Shown: positions 7,918 to 16,919 of the stretch, piece by piece | How positions within the stretch are numbered: the stretch's first letter is position 1 | Layout: each line of letters begins with the position of its first letter | Source of the DNA: Tichowtungia aerotolerans | Lineage (GTDB): Bacteria > Verrucomicrobiota > Kiritimatiellia > Kiritimatiellales > Tichowtungiaceae | Reading direction: 5' to 3' | Length of the DNA: 64,000 nucleotides | Assembly: GCF_009905215.1 (NCBI RefSeq) | Contig: NZ_CP047593.1 | Location: forward strand, 2,484,900-2,548,899 | The notes under the pieces: model-generated | Databases searched by the model: none | What the model was told of the DNA's origin: nothing | What the model saw: the letters and a program-made list of their open reading frames with translations, nothing else | Program-made: the position numbers and the translations under genes

Positions 7918-9450
7918 ATGAAACGCAGAAATTTTATGGGATTAACCGGTGCATCTCTTGCGCTGAGCGCATTCGGTGCGTCAGCCGTTTCCAAGGTTCG
8001 GAAACCGTATAATATTCTGATTATCCACACGGATGAGCACAACTTCCGCACGCTGGGCTGTTATCGCCGGACACTGCCGGAAAAGGAAGCGCTGATATGG
8101 GGGACGCCGGTTGTTGAAACACCGTACATCGATTCGATTGCCGACCGCGGACTGGTTGCCGATTCTTATTATTGCGCCAGTCCCATCTGCGGACCGTCGC
8201 GCGCATCCTTTGTTTCCGGCCTCTATCCCATGGATACCGGGGTCATCGAAAATGACGTTCGTATTCATCAGGACATCGAAACCTTTGCCACTGCGCTGCA
8301 GCGGGCCGGCTATTCGACCGGATACATTGGGAAATGGCATCTGGACGGACTTCAGGACGAAATCATAAAGCATATGGAGGAAAAAACCGGCAAGCCTGCC
8401 CGCAACATGTATGCCGCACCGGAATATTATACTGGCTGGGTGCCGCCGGAACGGGGCCTGGGGTTTGAAGACAACCGCTATATGTTTGATTGCTGGCACG
8501 GAAAAAAAGTTGTTTCGGATCCGGACGGAAGAAATCCGGAAATGTTTTATCCGACCGAAATCGGGGATGAAAAAACATTTATGACCGACTGGCTTTCGGA
8601 TCGGACTGTTGAATTTATTGAGCAGCATAAAAACGAACCGTTCTGCTGCATGGTCAGTATTCCTGATCCGCACGGGCCCGATCTGGTGCGTGAGCCTTAC
8701 CACAGTATGTATAAAAATGCACCGTTCGAAGTGCCGTACACCGGAAAGAAAGACCCGAAAACTGCGCCGGCCTGGGCGCGGGTTACCGGCAGTAAGCCCG
8801 GGGACAAAGACGATATCTATTTCGGCATGGTCAAGTGTATTGACGATAATGTCGGCAAGATGCTGAAAAAGATTGATGATCTGGGACTTACTGACCGAAC
8901 GATTGTTCTGTTTACCTCCGATCACGGGGATATGCGCGGTGAACACGGCCGGCAGAACAAGGGAATTCCTTATGAAGCGTCGGCGCGCATTCCGTTTGTG
9001 ATTGCCGCACCCGGCCTGATTCCTGCCGGTATTCGTACCGATGTTGCGCTGAATACAATCGACTTCAAACCGACTCTGCTGAGCCTGCTTGGCGTTTCTG
9101 CCGAGAAACCGTCGGAGGGTCGCGACGCCTCCGCTGTTTTGCGCGGAGAGCCGGTTTCCAAGGATTGGAAAAATCTGATTTTTTCCCGGAGCCCCGCCGT
9201 TCGGCAGGGAACCGCATGGCTGATGGTGACCGACGGACGCTATAAACTGATTGCCAGTCCTGTCGAACCGATCTGGCTGATTGACCTGAAGAAAGATCCG
9301 GCCGAGCTGGTAAACCGTGCCGTCGATCCGGAGCTGGCTCCGGTCCGCATTCGCATGGCCAAAGCGCTTTTGAATTATGCAGAGACATATAACGATCCGA
9401 ATCTGCCTTTAGGGAAAATGCGCGCTTCACTGGAAGAGGCAGGGCTGTGA
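7918..9450 (+). CDS. Tat-exported type I sulfatase (510 aa)
   Basis: The frame is open further upstream inside the previous gene, but the biological start is ATG 7918, one base after the preceding stop. It gives the Tat signal MKRRNFMGLTGASLALSAF. Cys91 in CGPSR is the formylglycine site. The N-terminal metal motif is the TDEHN variant rather than DD. GKWHLDG gives active-site Lys and His, and TSDHGDMRGEHG is the second metal motif. It belongs to the DHG-type group (iduronate-2- or choline-sulfatase-like) with a ~20-residue insert before the TPYIDSIA helix. It should be periplasmic and exported already folded. Translational coupling to 6270 is likely. Confidence 0.94.
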   Translation: MKRRNFMGLTGASLALSAFGASAVSKVRKPYNILIIHTDEHNFRTLGCYRRTLPEKEALIWGTPVVETPYIDSIADRGLVADSYYCASPICGPSRASFVSGLYPMDTGVIENDVRIHQDIETFATALQRAGYSTGYIGKWHLDGLQDEIIKHMEEKTGKPARNMYAAPEYYTGWVPPERGLGFEDNRYMFDCWHGKKVVSDPDGRNPEMFYPTEIGDEKTFMTDWLSDRTVEFIEQHKNEPFCCMVSIPDPHGPDLVREPYHSMYKNAPFEVPYTGKKDPKTAPAWARVTGSKPGDKDDIYFGMVKCIDDNVGKMLKKIDDLGLTDRTIVLFTSDHGDMRGEHGRQNKGIPYEASARIPFVIAAPGLIPAGIRTDVALNTIDFKPTLLSLLGVSAEKPSEGRDASAVLRGEPVSKDWKNLIFSRSPAVRQGTAWLMVTDGRYKLIASPVEPIWLIDLKKDPAELVNRAVDPELAPVRIRMAKALLNYAETYNDPNLPLGKMRASLEEAGL

Positions 9451-9462
9451 AAAAAGGCAGAA

Positions 9463-10987
9463 ATGATGAAAAAACAGGTCATACTAAGTGTGGCGGTATT
9501 ACTGTTGCACTTGTTCAATAGCAGCTGCAGGGTTGTCGCTACCACGTGTTTTTTCTGAGCATATGATACTTCAGGCTGAAGTTCGGGGTCCTGTGTGGGG
9601 CTGGGCATCACCGGGAGCCGGTGTGAAAATCTCGATTGCCGGGCAGACGCTTGATGCCGTGGCGGATGCCGATGGCCGCTGGGAGACCGTGTTGTCTCCG
9701 GTCGGAAGGGGCGGGCCGTATGTGATGACGGTTACGGATGACGAGGCAACACTTATGGTTTCAGATGTTTTGTTCGGAGAAGTCTGGCTGGCGTCCGGAC
9801 AGTCCAATGTGGGTATTAATGTCGGTAAGAGCGATGGCGTGGAAGCCGGTCTGAAACTGGCCGATCAGCTTCTGATCCGCTTCTTTACGATGCCGATCAA
9901 TTTGAACCTTCAGCCGCAGGATGATCTGGCTGGCGGCCAATGGATTGTCTGTGCGTCAGAAAACAGTGCCTCACTCTCCGCGGTCGGTTATTATTTTGCA
10001 TGCAGGCTGAGTCGAATAATGAATTCGCCGGTGGCTGTGATCCAGTCCGCATGGGGCGGTTTCCGTATTCAGAACTGGATGCCGGTGGATGCCCTGAAAT
10101 CCAATCCGGATCTACGGCAGTATGCATCGGAATTTGAAGAACGGTGCATAGGTCTTTCGGCAGAACAGAGAACGCCGGTGGGACTGATGGAGCTGGGGGA
10201 TATTTATCTGAAGTACAACAATGCCTGGGTACAGTACCGGAAAACGAAAAAAGGATCGGAGCCGGTTCCCCCCACGACTCCACGCACCCCGCATGCCGTG
10301 GCGTTGAACTATAACGCAATGATTCATCCGTTGGTTCCATATGCGATTAAAGGAGCCCTTTGGTATCAGGGAGAAGCAGACAGCAACCCGACAGATGCAC
10401 CGCTGTATGCGGAACTTTTGTCATCCATGATTGATGGATGGCGAAAAGACAGGAGCAGTGATTTTCCGTTCATTGTTATCCAGCTTCCCGAATATGCAGC
10501 TGTAAACCGGGAGGGGCCGTGGATCTGCGTGCGCGATCAGCAGCGCCGTACGCTGGATCAAACGGATAATACAGTCATGGTGGTTACCATCGGGTACGGC
10601 AACATGAACGATATCCACCCGTTGAACAAACGGTCGGTCGGAGAACTGGCGGCCAATGCCGCATTAAGCAAGGCGTATCAGCATAATACGCCATGGTGCG
10701 GACCTCTGATTCAGTCTGCTGATCAAAAGGGAGACGAACTAGTGTTGAAGTTTGAGACGTTCGGCCGGCAGGTGCGTAGCAGTTCGCCGGAGCTTGCAGG
10801 GTTTGAGGTTTCGGAAGACGGAAATGCATTTCATCCTGTTTCCGCAAAGATCAAAAAAAATCAGGTGGTGATTCCGATCAACGAATCAGTTCAATGCGTT
10901 CGTTATGGATGGGATGTGAATCCAAAGCTGACATTGCATGATGATGCCGGTCTGTTGGCGTCACTGTTTTTGAAAGAAGTGCGTTAA
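9463..10987 (+). CDS. Sialate O-acetylesterase-like esterase with frameshifted signal peptide
   Basis: SGNH-fold carbohydrate acetylesterase (SASA family) of about 500 residues, expected to remove O-acetyl groups from glycans. Catalytic Ser is in GEVWLASGQSNVG, the conserved WYQGEAD block follows, and the His is in DIHP. The best start is ATG 9463 (then ATG 9466), with an AAAGGCAG ribosome site; it encodes the signal-peptide start MMKKQVILSVAVLLLHLF. That frame stops at about 9556. The enzyme body lies one frame on and is open from GTG 9488 (AAAGLSLPRVFSEHMILQ). A one-base insertion near 9515-9530 explains both. Without correction, translation from 9488 would give a Cys-rich leader and poor secretion. 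This is a sequencing error, a recent mutation or a switch. Homologues: 18355 and the relic at 24108. Confidence 0.82.
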
Positions 10988-11008
10988 TTTATACAAGAGG
11001 TAGGGGTT

Positions 11009-12412
11009 GTGAGTTTATTAAATACAATTAAATGGGTTCTTGCCGGTGCAGTTTTTTTGCCTTTGATCGATCAGACTGCAAAGGCGGCCGAAAAACCGAA
11101 TATCCTGATGATTCTGGTGGACGACATGGGGTATGGCGATGTGGGCTTTAACGGCTGCAAGGATATCCCCACGCCGAACATCGATTCGATTGCCGCCCAA
11201 GGCGTTCATTTCTTAGAAGGATATGTGACGGCGCCGCAGTGTGCTCCTTCACGGGCGGGGCTTCTTTCCGGGATGCGTCAGAATCGGTTCGGCCGAGAAG
11301 AGAATCACAGCATCGATAAGCTGGGGCTGCCGGTCGATATCCGGCTGTTCGGCGATTATATGCGTGACGCTGGTTACCGCACCGGACTCGTCGGCAAATG
11401 GCATGAAGGAACCATGCCGGGAAGCCGTCCGCTGGAGCGGGGATTCGACAGCTTTTACGGATTTCTTGTGGGCAGCACCTTTTTCCTTCCGCCGGACGGA
11501 GCCGATACAATTCCCGGAATGTTTGACGGTACGCAAAGAATCAAAGTGACCGACTATCTGACTTTTGTGCTGGGCGACCAAGCGGTTGAGTTTATAGGAC
11601 AGAAGTCAGAAAAACCGTTCTTCCTTTATCTGGCGTTTAATGCGCCGCATGCACCGCTGCAGGCGCCGGAGGAATATCTGAAGAAATTTGAACATCTTGC
11701 GGTGGACGGCGAGCCGGGGCTGTTGTGCAGATACACCAAAACGAACATTAAACATCCGCGGCAGGTGTATGCCGCTATGGTTTCCGCATTGGACGATACC
11801 ATCGGCAAGGTTTTGCAGTCGCTGCGCGACAGAGGGCTGGAGGAAAACACGCTGGTTTATTTCCTGAGCGACAACGGCGGACCGACTGCGGTGACTTCGG
11901 CCGACAACGGCCCGCTGCGCGGCGTGAAGGGTGATCTCCTCGAAGGCGGCGCGCGCGTTCCGTTTGCCGTGCAATGGAAAGGAACCATTCCTGCGGGCCA
12001 GACGCTCGATACACCGGTTCTGTCTTTGGATCTGCTGCCGACAGCACTCGCTGCGGCCGGGGTATCTGCTCCCGTAAATCTCGACGGCGTCAACCTGTTG
12101 CCTTTGATGGAGGATGGAAAAGCGTTGGCGAAGCGTACATTATACTGGCGTTTTCCATTTCCGCCGTTCTGTCCGGTCTGGGCGGTTCGTGATGGCGACT
12201 GGAAACTGGTGAAAGAGGCGGAGAGGAAAGACGGACACAAAGGGTTTACCCGGACGGCCCGGACCGGCCTGTACCGTATTTCTGACGACATTCATGAAGA
12301 TCATGATCTTTCCGGGCAGTATCCCGAGATCAGACAGAAACTACAGGCGGAGTTCGACCAATGGGAGAGATCGCTGCCGGCATCTGAGAACCTAACGAGA
12401 GATAAACAATGA
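11009..12412 (+). CDS. Secreted type I sulfatase, tandem copy 1
   Basis: 467-residue S1 sulfatase starting at GTG 11009, with an AGAGGTAGGGG ribosome site. Sec signal peptide of about 27 residues, then AEKPNILMILVDDMGYGD, the classic metal-binding opening. Formylglycine Cys78 in CAPSR, GKWHEGT, LSDNGG and LRGVKGD complete the arylsulfatase-type set. It is closely similar to the next gene throughout (VTDYLTF, SEKPFFLYLAFNAPHAPLQA and NGPLRG shared), so the two arose by tandem duplication. GKWHEGT replaces the usual GKWHLG, and the next copy has GKWHQGT, so the pair may have parted in specificity at that position. Its last four bases overlap the next gene. Confidence 0.95.
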   Translation: MSLLNTIKWVLAGAVFLPLIDQTAKAAEKPNILMILVDDMGYGDVGFNGCKDIPTPNIDSIAAQGVHFLEGYVTAPQCAPSRAGLLSGMRQNRFGREENHSIDKLGLPVDIRLFGDYMRDAGYRTGLVGKWHEGTMPGSRPLERGFDSFYGFLVGSTFFLPPDGADTIPGMFDGTQRIKVTDYLTFVLGDQAVEFIGQKSEKPFFLYLAFNAPHAPLQAPEEYLKKFEHLAVDGEPGLLCRYTKTNIKHPRQVYAAMVSALDDTIGKVLQSLRDRGLEENTLVYFLSDNGGPTAVTSADNGPLRGVKGDLLEGGARVPFAVQWKGTIPAGQTLDTPVLSLDLLPTALAAAGVSAPVNLDGVNLLPLMEDGKALAKRTLYWRFPFPPFCPVWAVRDGDWKLVKEAERKDGHKGFTRTARTGLYRISDDIHEDHDLSGQYPEIRQKLQAEFDQWERSLPASENLTRDKQ

Positions 12413-13782
12413 AATGGATTAAAAACATAAAACGACTTTTGGTGCTGACCGTACTTTTTCCGCTGGCGGGACAGTCGGCCGCGGAGAAACCCAATGTGCT
12501 TCTGATTCTGGTGGACGACATGGGGTACGGGGATGTCGGCTTTAACGGGTGCAAAGATATTTCGACGCCGAATATCGATTCCATTGTTGCCAACGGCGTG
12601 CAGTTTGAGCAGGGATATGTGACCGCTCCGCAATGTGCTCCGTCGCGCGCCGGGTTGCTTTCAGGAATGTCCCAGAGCCGTTTCGGCCGCGAAGAAAACA
12701 AGATTATTGATAAAATGGGGATTCCGGCTTCTGTCAAACAGTTCGGGGATTATATGCATGATGCCGGTTATCGGACCGGCATGGTTGGGAAATGGCATCA
12801 GGGAACGATGGAAGGTTGCCATCCGCTGGATCGGGGCTTTGACTGGTTTTACGGATTCCTGCCCGGCAGCACCTTTTTCATGCCGACCGGAAAGGCAAAG
12901 TACATTCCCCATATTCAGGAGAATCGAGTGCCGCAGAAAGTGACCGATTACCTGACATTTGTATTCGGTGACAAGGCGATGGAATTTATGACCCAGGACT
13001 CAGAAAAACCGTTCTTCCTGTATCTCGCATTCAATGCGCCGCACGCGCCGCTGCAGGCTCCGCAGGAATATCTCGACCGCTTTGAACACCTGACCAAGGT
13101 GCCGGATCCCATCAATTATATTGAACGGCAGAAGCTGAAACATCCGCGACAGGTTTATGCCGCAATGGTTTCTGCGTTAGATGATACGATCGGTCGCATT
13201 TTGACCATGCTTCGTGAAAAAAAGATGGAAGAAAATACCGTAATCTGGTTCCTGAGCGATAACGGCGGCCCGACCGTTGTCACCTCTGCGGACAATGGGC
13301 CGCTGCGCGGCGAAAAGGGCGACCTGCTCGAAGGCGGAGCCCGTGTTCCGTTTGCCATGCAGTGGAAAGGAACGGTGCCGGCTGGACAAACCGTTAAAAC
13401 GCCGGTTTCCTCATTGGATCTGCTGCCGTCTTCACTGGCTGCGGCCGGCGCAACGGTACCCGAAAATCTGGACGGACTGAATCTGCTTCCCGTGATCCGC
13501 GATGGGGATGATTTGCCGGAAAGAAATATCTGCTGGCGTTTTCCGCATCCGCCGCCAACGCCGGTCTGGGCGATCCGCAGCGGTGAGTGGAAGCTGGTGC
13601 ATGAAGCCATTCGCACCCCGAAACCGCGCGGTTTTTCATGGGGTGGCGAGAGAACCGGGCTGTATCGTCTTTCAGACGATATTCATGAAGACAATGACCT
13701 ATCCGCACAGTATCCCGAAGTTCGGGAACGGTTGCAGAAGGAATATGATCAATGGAATAAAACCCTTCCGGCGGAGAAGTGA
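12409..13782 (+). CDS. Secreted type I sulfatase, tandem copy 2
   Basis: 457 residues with ATG overlapping the previous stop (ATGA), so translation is coupled. Signal peptide to about residue 25, then AEKPNVLLILVDDMGYGD. Formylglycine Cys76 in CAPSR; GKWHQGT; LSDNGG; LRGEKGD. It is the duplicate of 11009. The copies differ mainly in the segment after FYGFL (PGSTFFMPTGKAKYI here against VGSTFFLPPDGADTI) and near the C-terminus (PKPRGFSWGGERTG), regions that usually line the substrate pocket in this family. Probable role: removal of a neighbouring or regio-different sulfate from the same glycan. The substrate is inference. Confidence 0.95.
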   Translation: MKWIKNIKRLLVLTVLFPLAGQSAAEKPNVLLILVDDMGYGDVGFNGCKDISTPNIDSIVANGVQFEQGYVTAPQCAPSRAGLLSGMSQSRFGREENKIIDKMGIPASVKQFGDYMHDAGYRTGMVGKWHQGTMEGCHPLDRGFDWFYGFLPGSTFFMPTGKAKYIPHIQENRVPQKVTDYLTFVFGDKAMEFMTQDSEKPFFLYLAFNAPHAPLQAPQEYLDRFEHLTKVPDPINYIERQKLKHPRQVYAAMVSALDDTIGRILTMLREKKMEENTVIWFLSDNGGPTVVTSADNGPLRGEKGDLLEGGARVPFAMQWKGTVPAGQTVKTPVSSLDLLPSSLAAAGATVPENLDGLNLLPVIRDGDDLPERNICWRFPHPPPTPVWAIRSGEWKLVHEAIRTPKPRGFSWGGERTGLYRLSDDIHEDNDLSAQYPEVRERLQKEYDQWNKTLPAEK

Positions 13783-15152
13783 TGATGAGAAAGCTGTTGT
13801 TTTATTTGGCCCTTGCGGCCGCACTTTCTTTTGTGTGCGCTGTTGCAGCAGAATCGGAGCCGCCGAATATTATCGTCATTCTTGCTGACGATCTCGGCTA
13901 TGGAGATATTGGCGCATACGGTTGCAGGGATATTGAAACACCCAATATCGACAAATTGGCCGAAACCGGTATTCAACTGACCTCCGGTTATGTTTCGGCC
14001 CCGTATTGCGGGCCGAGTCGCGCCGGGTTGATGACGGGACGTTACCAGCAGCGGCACGGATTCCGGCACAATCCGGCTATCCAGGAGGGCGGCAGTCCGC
14101 TGGGACTGGATGTTGAAGAAGAAACCCTTGGCGATGTAATGACTCGGGCCGGATACCGGACTGCGGCGTATGGCAAATGGCATCTGGGGGGCTCAGAATG
14201 TTTTCACCCAAACAACCGGGGATTTTACGAGTTCTACGGTTTCCTCGGCGGAGGCCACTGCTTTTTTCCGGAACAGTACGCCGACAAGATGAGAGAATGG
14301 GCCAACCCGCCGGATCGTCCGGTGACGGACCTGTATATGTATGGAACGCCGCTGGAGATCAACGGAATTGATCTTCCGCCTCAGAAGGGATATCTGACGG
14401 ATCTGCTGACGACACAGGCCATTGCTTTTATGAAAGGGTTCAGGCACCGCCGGCTCTTCATGTATGTTTCCTATAATGCACCGCACGTTCCCCTGGAAGC
14501 ACCGGAGGAGTATCTGGAGAAATACAGCCATATTCAGGATCATAAGCGACGGACGTATGCCGCAATGGTGGATAATCTGGATTGGAATGTCGGTCGGATT
14601 GTTTCTGCTCTCGACGAGTTGGGAAAACGGGAAAATACCCTGATTGTTTTTCTGAGCGATAACGGCGGACCCGAAAAAAACGGAGCGGATAACGGGCTGC
14701 TTCGCGGAGAAAAGGGGACCACGTTTGAAGGCGGGGTCCGGGTGCCGTTTATCTGGAACTGGCCGGCGGGGCTGGTGAAAGATCGGACGCTGGATGTTCC
14801 TGTTTCCTCATTGGATCTGTTGCCGACGTTTGCCGCGCTCGGAGGCACGGAGCCGGCAGGGAAACCGCTGGATGGTGTTAATGTTCTTCCGTGGCTTCGC
14901 GGAACCGCGTCCGGAACTCCGCATGAGCGGCTTTTTTGGGATCGTGACGGGCAGTGCGGAATGCGCGAAGGAGATTTCAAACTGGTGCGTATGAAAAACA
15001 AACCATGGATGCTTTTTAACGTGATTGAGGATATTGGCGAAGAGACGGATTTGTCGGCATCAATGCCTGAAAAAGTTAAAACCATGTCCATGGTTTATAA
15101 CAACTGGCTGAATCCTATGCCTCCTGCGCGATGGACAGATCCTCAGCAGTAA
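13782..15152 (+). CDS. Secreted type I sulfatase, third of the tandem run
   Basis: 456 residues from ATG 13782, which overlaps the preceding stop; GTG 13779 and ATG 13785 are alternatives in the same frame, and GGAGAAG upstream serves any of them. Signal peptide through CAVAA, then PPNIIVILADDLGYGDIG. Formylglycine Cys76 in CGPSR, GKWHLGG, LSDNGG and LRGEKGT. It is related to the two preceding sulfatases but clearly more diverged. It has RHGFRHNPAI after the Cys motif, as in galactose- or N-acetylgalactosamine-6-sulfatase-like enzymes. Periplasmic or surface location expected. Confidence 0.94.
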   Translation: MMRKLLFYLALAAALSFVCAVAAESEPPNIIVILADDLGYGDIGAYGCRDIETPNIDKLAETGIQLTSGYVSAPYCGPSRAGLMTGRYQQRHGFRHNPAIQEGGSPLGLDVEEETLGDVMTRAGYRTAAYGKWHLGGSECFHPNNRGFYEFYGFLGGGHCFFPEQYADKMREWANPPDRPVTDLYMYGTPLEINGIDLPPQKGYLTDLLTTQAIAFMKGFRHRRLFMYVSYNAPHVPLEAPEEYLEKYSHIQDHKRRTYAAMVDNLDWNVGRIVSALDELGKRENTLIVFLSDNGGPEKNGADNGLLRGEKGTTFEGGVRVPFIWNWPAGLVKDRTLDVPVSSLDLLPTFAALGGTEPAGKPLDGVNVLPWLRGTASGTPHERLFWDRDGQCGMREGDFKLVRMKNKPWMLFNVIEDIGEETDLSASMPEKVKTMSMVYNNWLNPMPPARWTDPQQ

Positions 15153-15185
15153 TTGATCCACATTGAAAAACAGGGTGATCAACGT

Positions 15186-16919
15186 ATGAACAGAACAGTA
15201 TTCAAACAGGCTCTTAAACAGGGCTTTTTCTTTTTTGTCTTATCTGCGTTTTCTGCTGCTGCCGAAGCTCCGTCTTCGTCTCAGGCGCTTGCCGATAAAA
15301 TTTTGCGGTATCGCGGCAGCCCGTTGCGGGAGCTGCACAGACTGCCGGTCATCCATGTTCGTGATTACGGGGCTGTTCCCAATGACGGCACCAATGATTT
15401 TACGGCCATACAGGCTGCTGTGAAAGCATTGGGAAAAGGAAATGCGGAGCTGCGGTTTGAACCCGGCGTGTATGATGTGAATCCCGGGGGCGGGGCGTAC
15501 TCGCAGAAAGAACGACCGGTTCTGTTTTTCCGGGGTTTGGAAAATGTGGTGGTGGACGGACAGGGGGCTTCTGTTCTGATTCAGCGCCCAAGCGCCGGCT
15601 TCTTCAAGGCCCAGGGATGTCAGAACATCATTGTGCGAAATTTCAGTGTAGACTACGATCCGCTGCCTTTTTCTCAGGGAACCGTTATTGCATCCGATCC
15701 CGTTGAAAAGTGGATTGAAGTCAGAACGGACGATGGATTTCCTGCATTGGATGATCCTTTTTTCAGTGCCTACGCTTCCTGGGGCATGCTGAAAGATCCT
15801 CAGTTCCCGGGGAAACTGAAAGCGGGTGCGCCGAATGTTCTGTTTCGTTCTTCCTGTGAACGGACCGGGAAAGACACATTTAAAATCGTGCTGGATAAGC
15901 CGTTTGCTGAATTTTTGCAGGTAGGGGACCGTTATGCGCAAGTGTGCCGGGCGTCCGGTGGATGTGAATATTTCGGAAATGAAAACATCACATTCGACCG
16001 GATTACATTTCATGCAGTTCCGGGATCACTGTTTGTCGGGGCGGATACATCCCGGCTGAATGTGCTGAACTGTCGCGGAAAGCTTAAAAACGGCCGATTG
16101 CTGGTCAACGGTGCAGACGGTGTTCATTGCCAGGCGGCCAAGGTCGGGCCGTGGATCGAAGGGTGTGAGTTCGAAGGGCTTTCTGACGACTGCCTGAACG
16201 TGTACAGCCTTCCGTTTTATGTGGTGGAGGTTCTGGGGCCGAAAAAGTTTCGGATCACCCGGCCTCAACGAATCGAACCGGGCGATCCGCTCGTGTTCTT
16301 CCGCCCGCAAACCGGGGAAATACTCGCAGAAACAGAAGTGATATCCTTGAAAAAAGATGTGGTGACCCTGAAGGATGAGGTGACCGGCCTGAACCTCGCT
16401 CCGAAAGGAACTGCATACGATCAGCGCGGATGGAAAATCTATGACCATGCCTATAATCCGAACCGGACCGGAAACTGGTTTGTATATCGGAATAATTATA
16501 TGCATGACGGACGCCGTTTCGGTGTGTTCATCAAGGCATCATACGGACTGATTGAAGACAACCGGTTTGAACGGCTTTCCGACTGCGCTATGCAAATCCA
16601 GAACGAACCGGACTGGCCTGAAGGCTTCTGGGCCCGCAATCTTGTAATCCGCAATAACCGGATTCTTAACTGTGCTTTTGTCAATAATCACATACCGGTG
16701 CATGTCGAGTGGGCCCGGTTGGGAAATCGGCCTTCGAAATCTGCGCAGCAGCAGAATATATTTTTTGAAGACAACTCGGTTCGGGCATTTTCCGGACCCT
16801 GCGCCCGGTTTGATGGTGTCGACGGGCTGGCCTTGTCCAATAACGTTTTTGAAAGCGGCTCCGGTGATCCCTCAGCGATCATTGGCGAACATGTAACTCT
16901 TCTGGAAAAGGATCGCTGA
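15186..16919 (+). CDS. GH110-like right-handed beta-helix glycosidase, catalytic residues intact
   Basis: The frame opens at 15153, but ATG 15186 with AGGGTGATC ahead begins a proper signal peptide (MNRTVFKQALKQGFFFFVLS). The mature 577-residue product starts with a pectate-lyase-3-type segment (VRDYGAVPNDGTNDFTAIQ) and continues as parallel beta-helix coils. SVDYDPLPFSQGTV and KDPQFPGKLKAG are hallmarks I associate with GH110 alpha-1,3-galactosidases. Asp311 (ADGVHCQ) and the pair Asp334-Asp335 (GLSDDCLN) are 23 residues apart, the spacing I recall for the catalytic aspartates of a marine GH110 enzyme (321, 344, 345). Likely activity: exo-cleavage of alpha-1,3-galactose from a desulfated galactan. 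Its stop overlaps the symporter start at 16919, so import of the released sugar is the probable next step. Confidence 0.82.
   Translation: MNRTVFKQALKQGFFFFVLSAFSAAAEAPSSSQALADKILRYRGSPLRELHRLPVIHVRDYGAVPNDGTNDFTAIQAAVKALGKGNAELRFEPGVYDVNPGGGAYSQKERPVLFFRGLENVVVDGQGASVLIQRPSAGFFKAQGCQNIIVRNFSVDYDPLPFSQGTVIASDPVEKWIEVRTDDGFPALDDPFFSAYASWGMLKDPQFPGKLKAGAPNVLFRSSCERTGKDTFKIVLDKPFAEFLQVGDRYAQVCRASGGCEYFGNENITFDRITFHAVPGSLFVGADTSRLNVLNCRGKLKNGRLLVNGADGVHCQAAKVGPWIEGCEFEGLSDDCLNVYSLPFYVVEVLGPKKFRITRPQRIEPGDPLVFFRPQTGEILAETEVISLKKDVVTLKDEVTGLNLAPKGTAYDQRGWKIYDHAYNPNRTGNWFVYRNNYMHDGRRFGVFIKASYGLIEDNRFERLSDCAMQIQNEPDWPEGFWARNLVIRNNRILNCAFVNNHIPVHVEWARLGNRPSKSAQQQNIFFEDNSVRAFSGPCARFDGVDGLALSNNVFESGSGDPSAIIGEHVTLLEKDR

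Noticed and set aside
15186-16919. Pectate lyase or polygalacturonase (GH28) reading of the beta-helix proteins
   Set aside because: The opening segment is shared with pectate-lyase-3 proteins, but the DYDPLPFSQG, PGKLK and D-23-DD features fit GH110 better.
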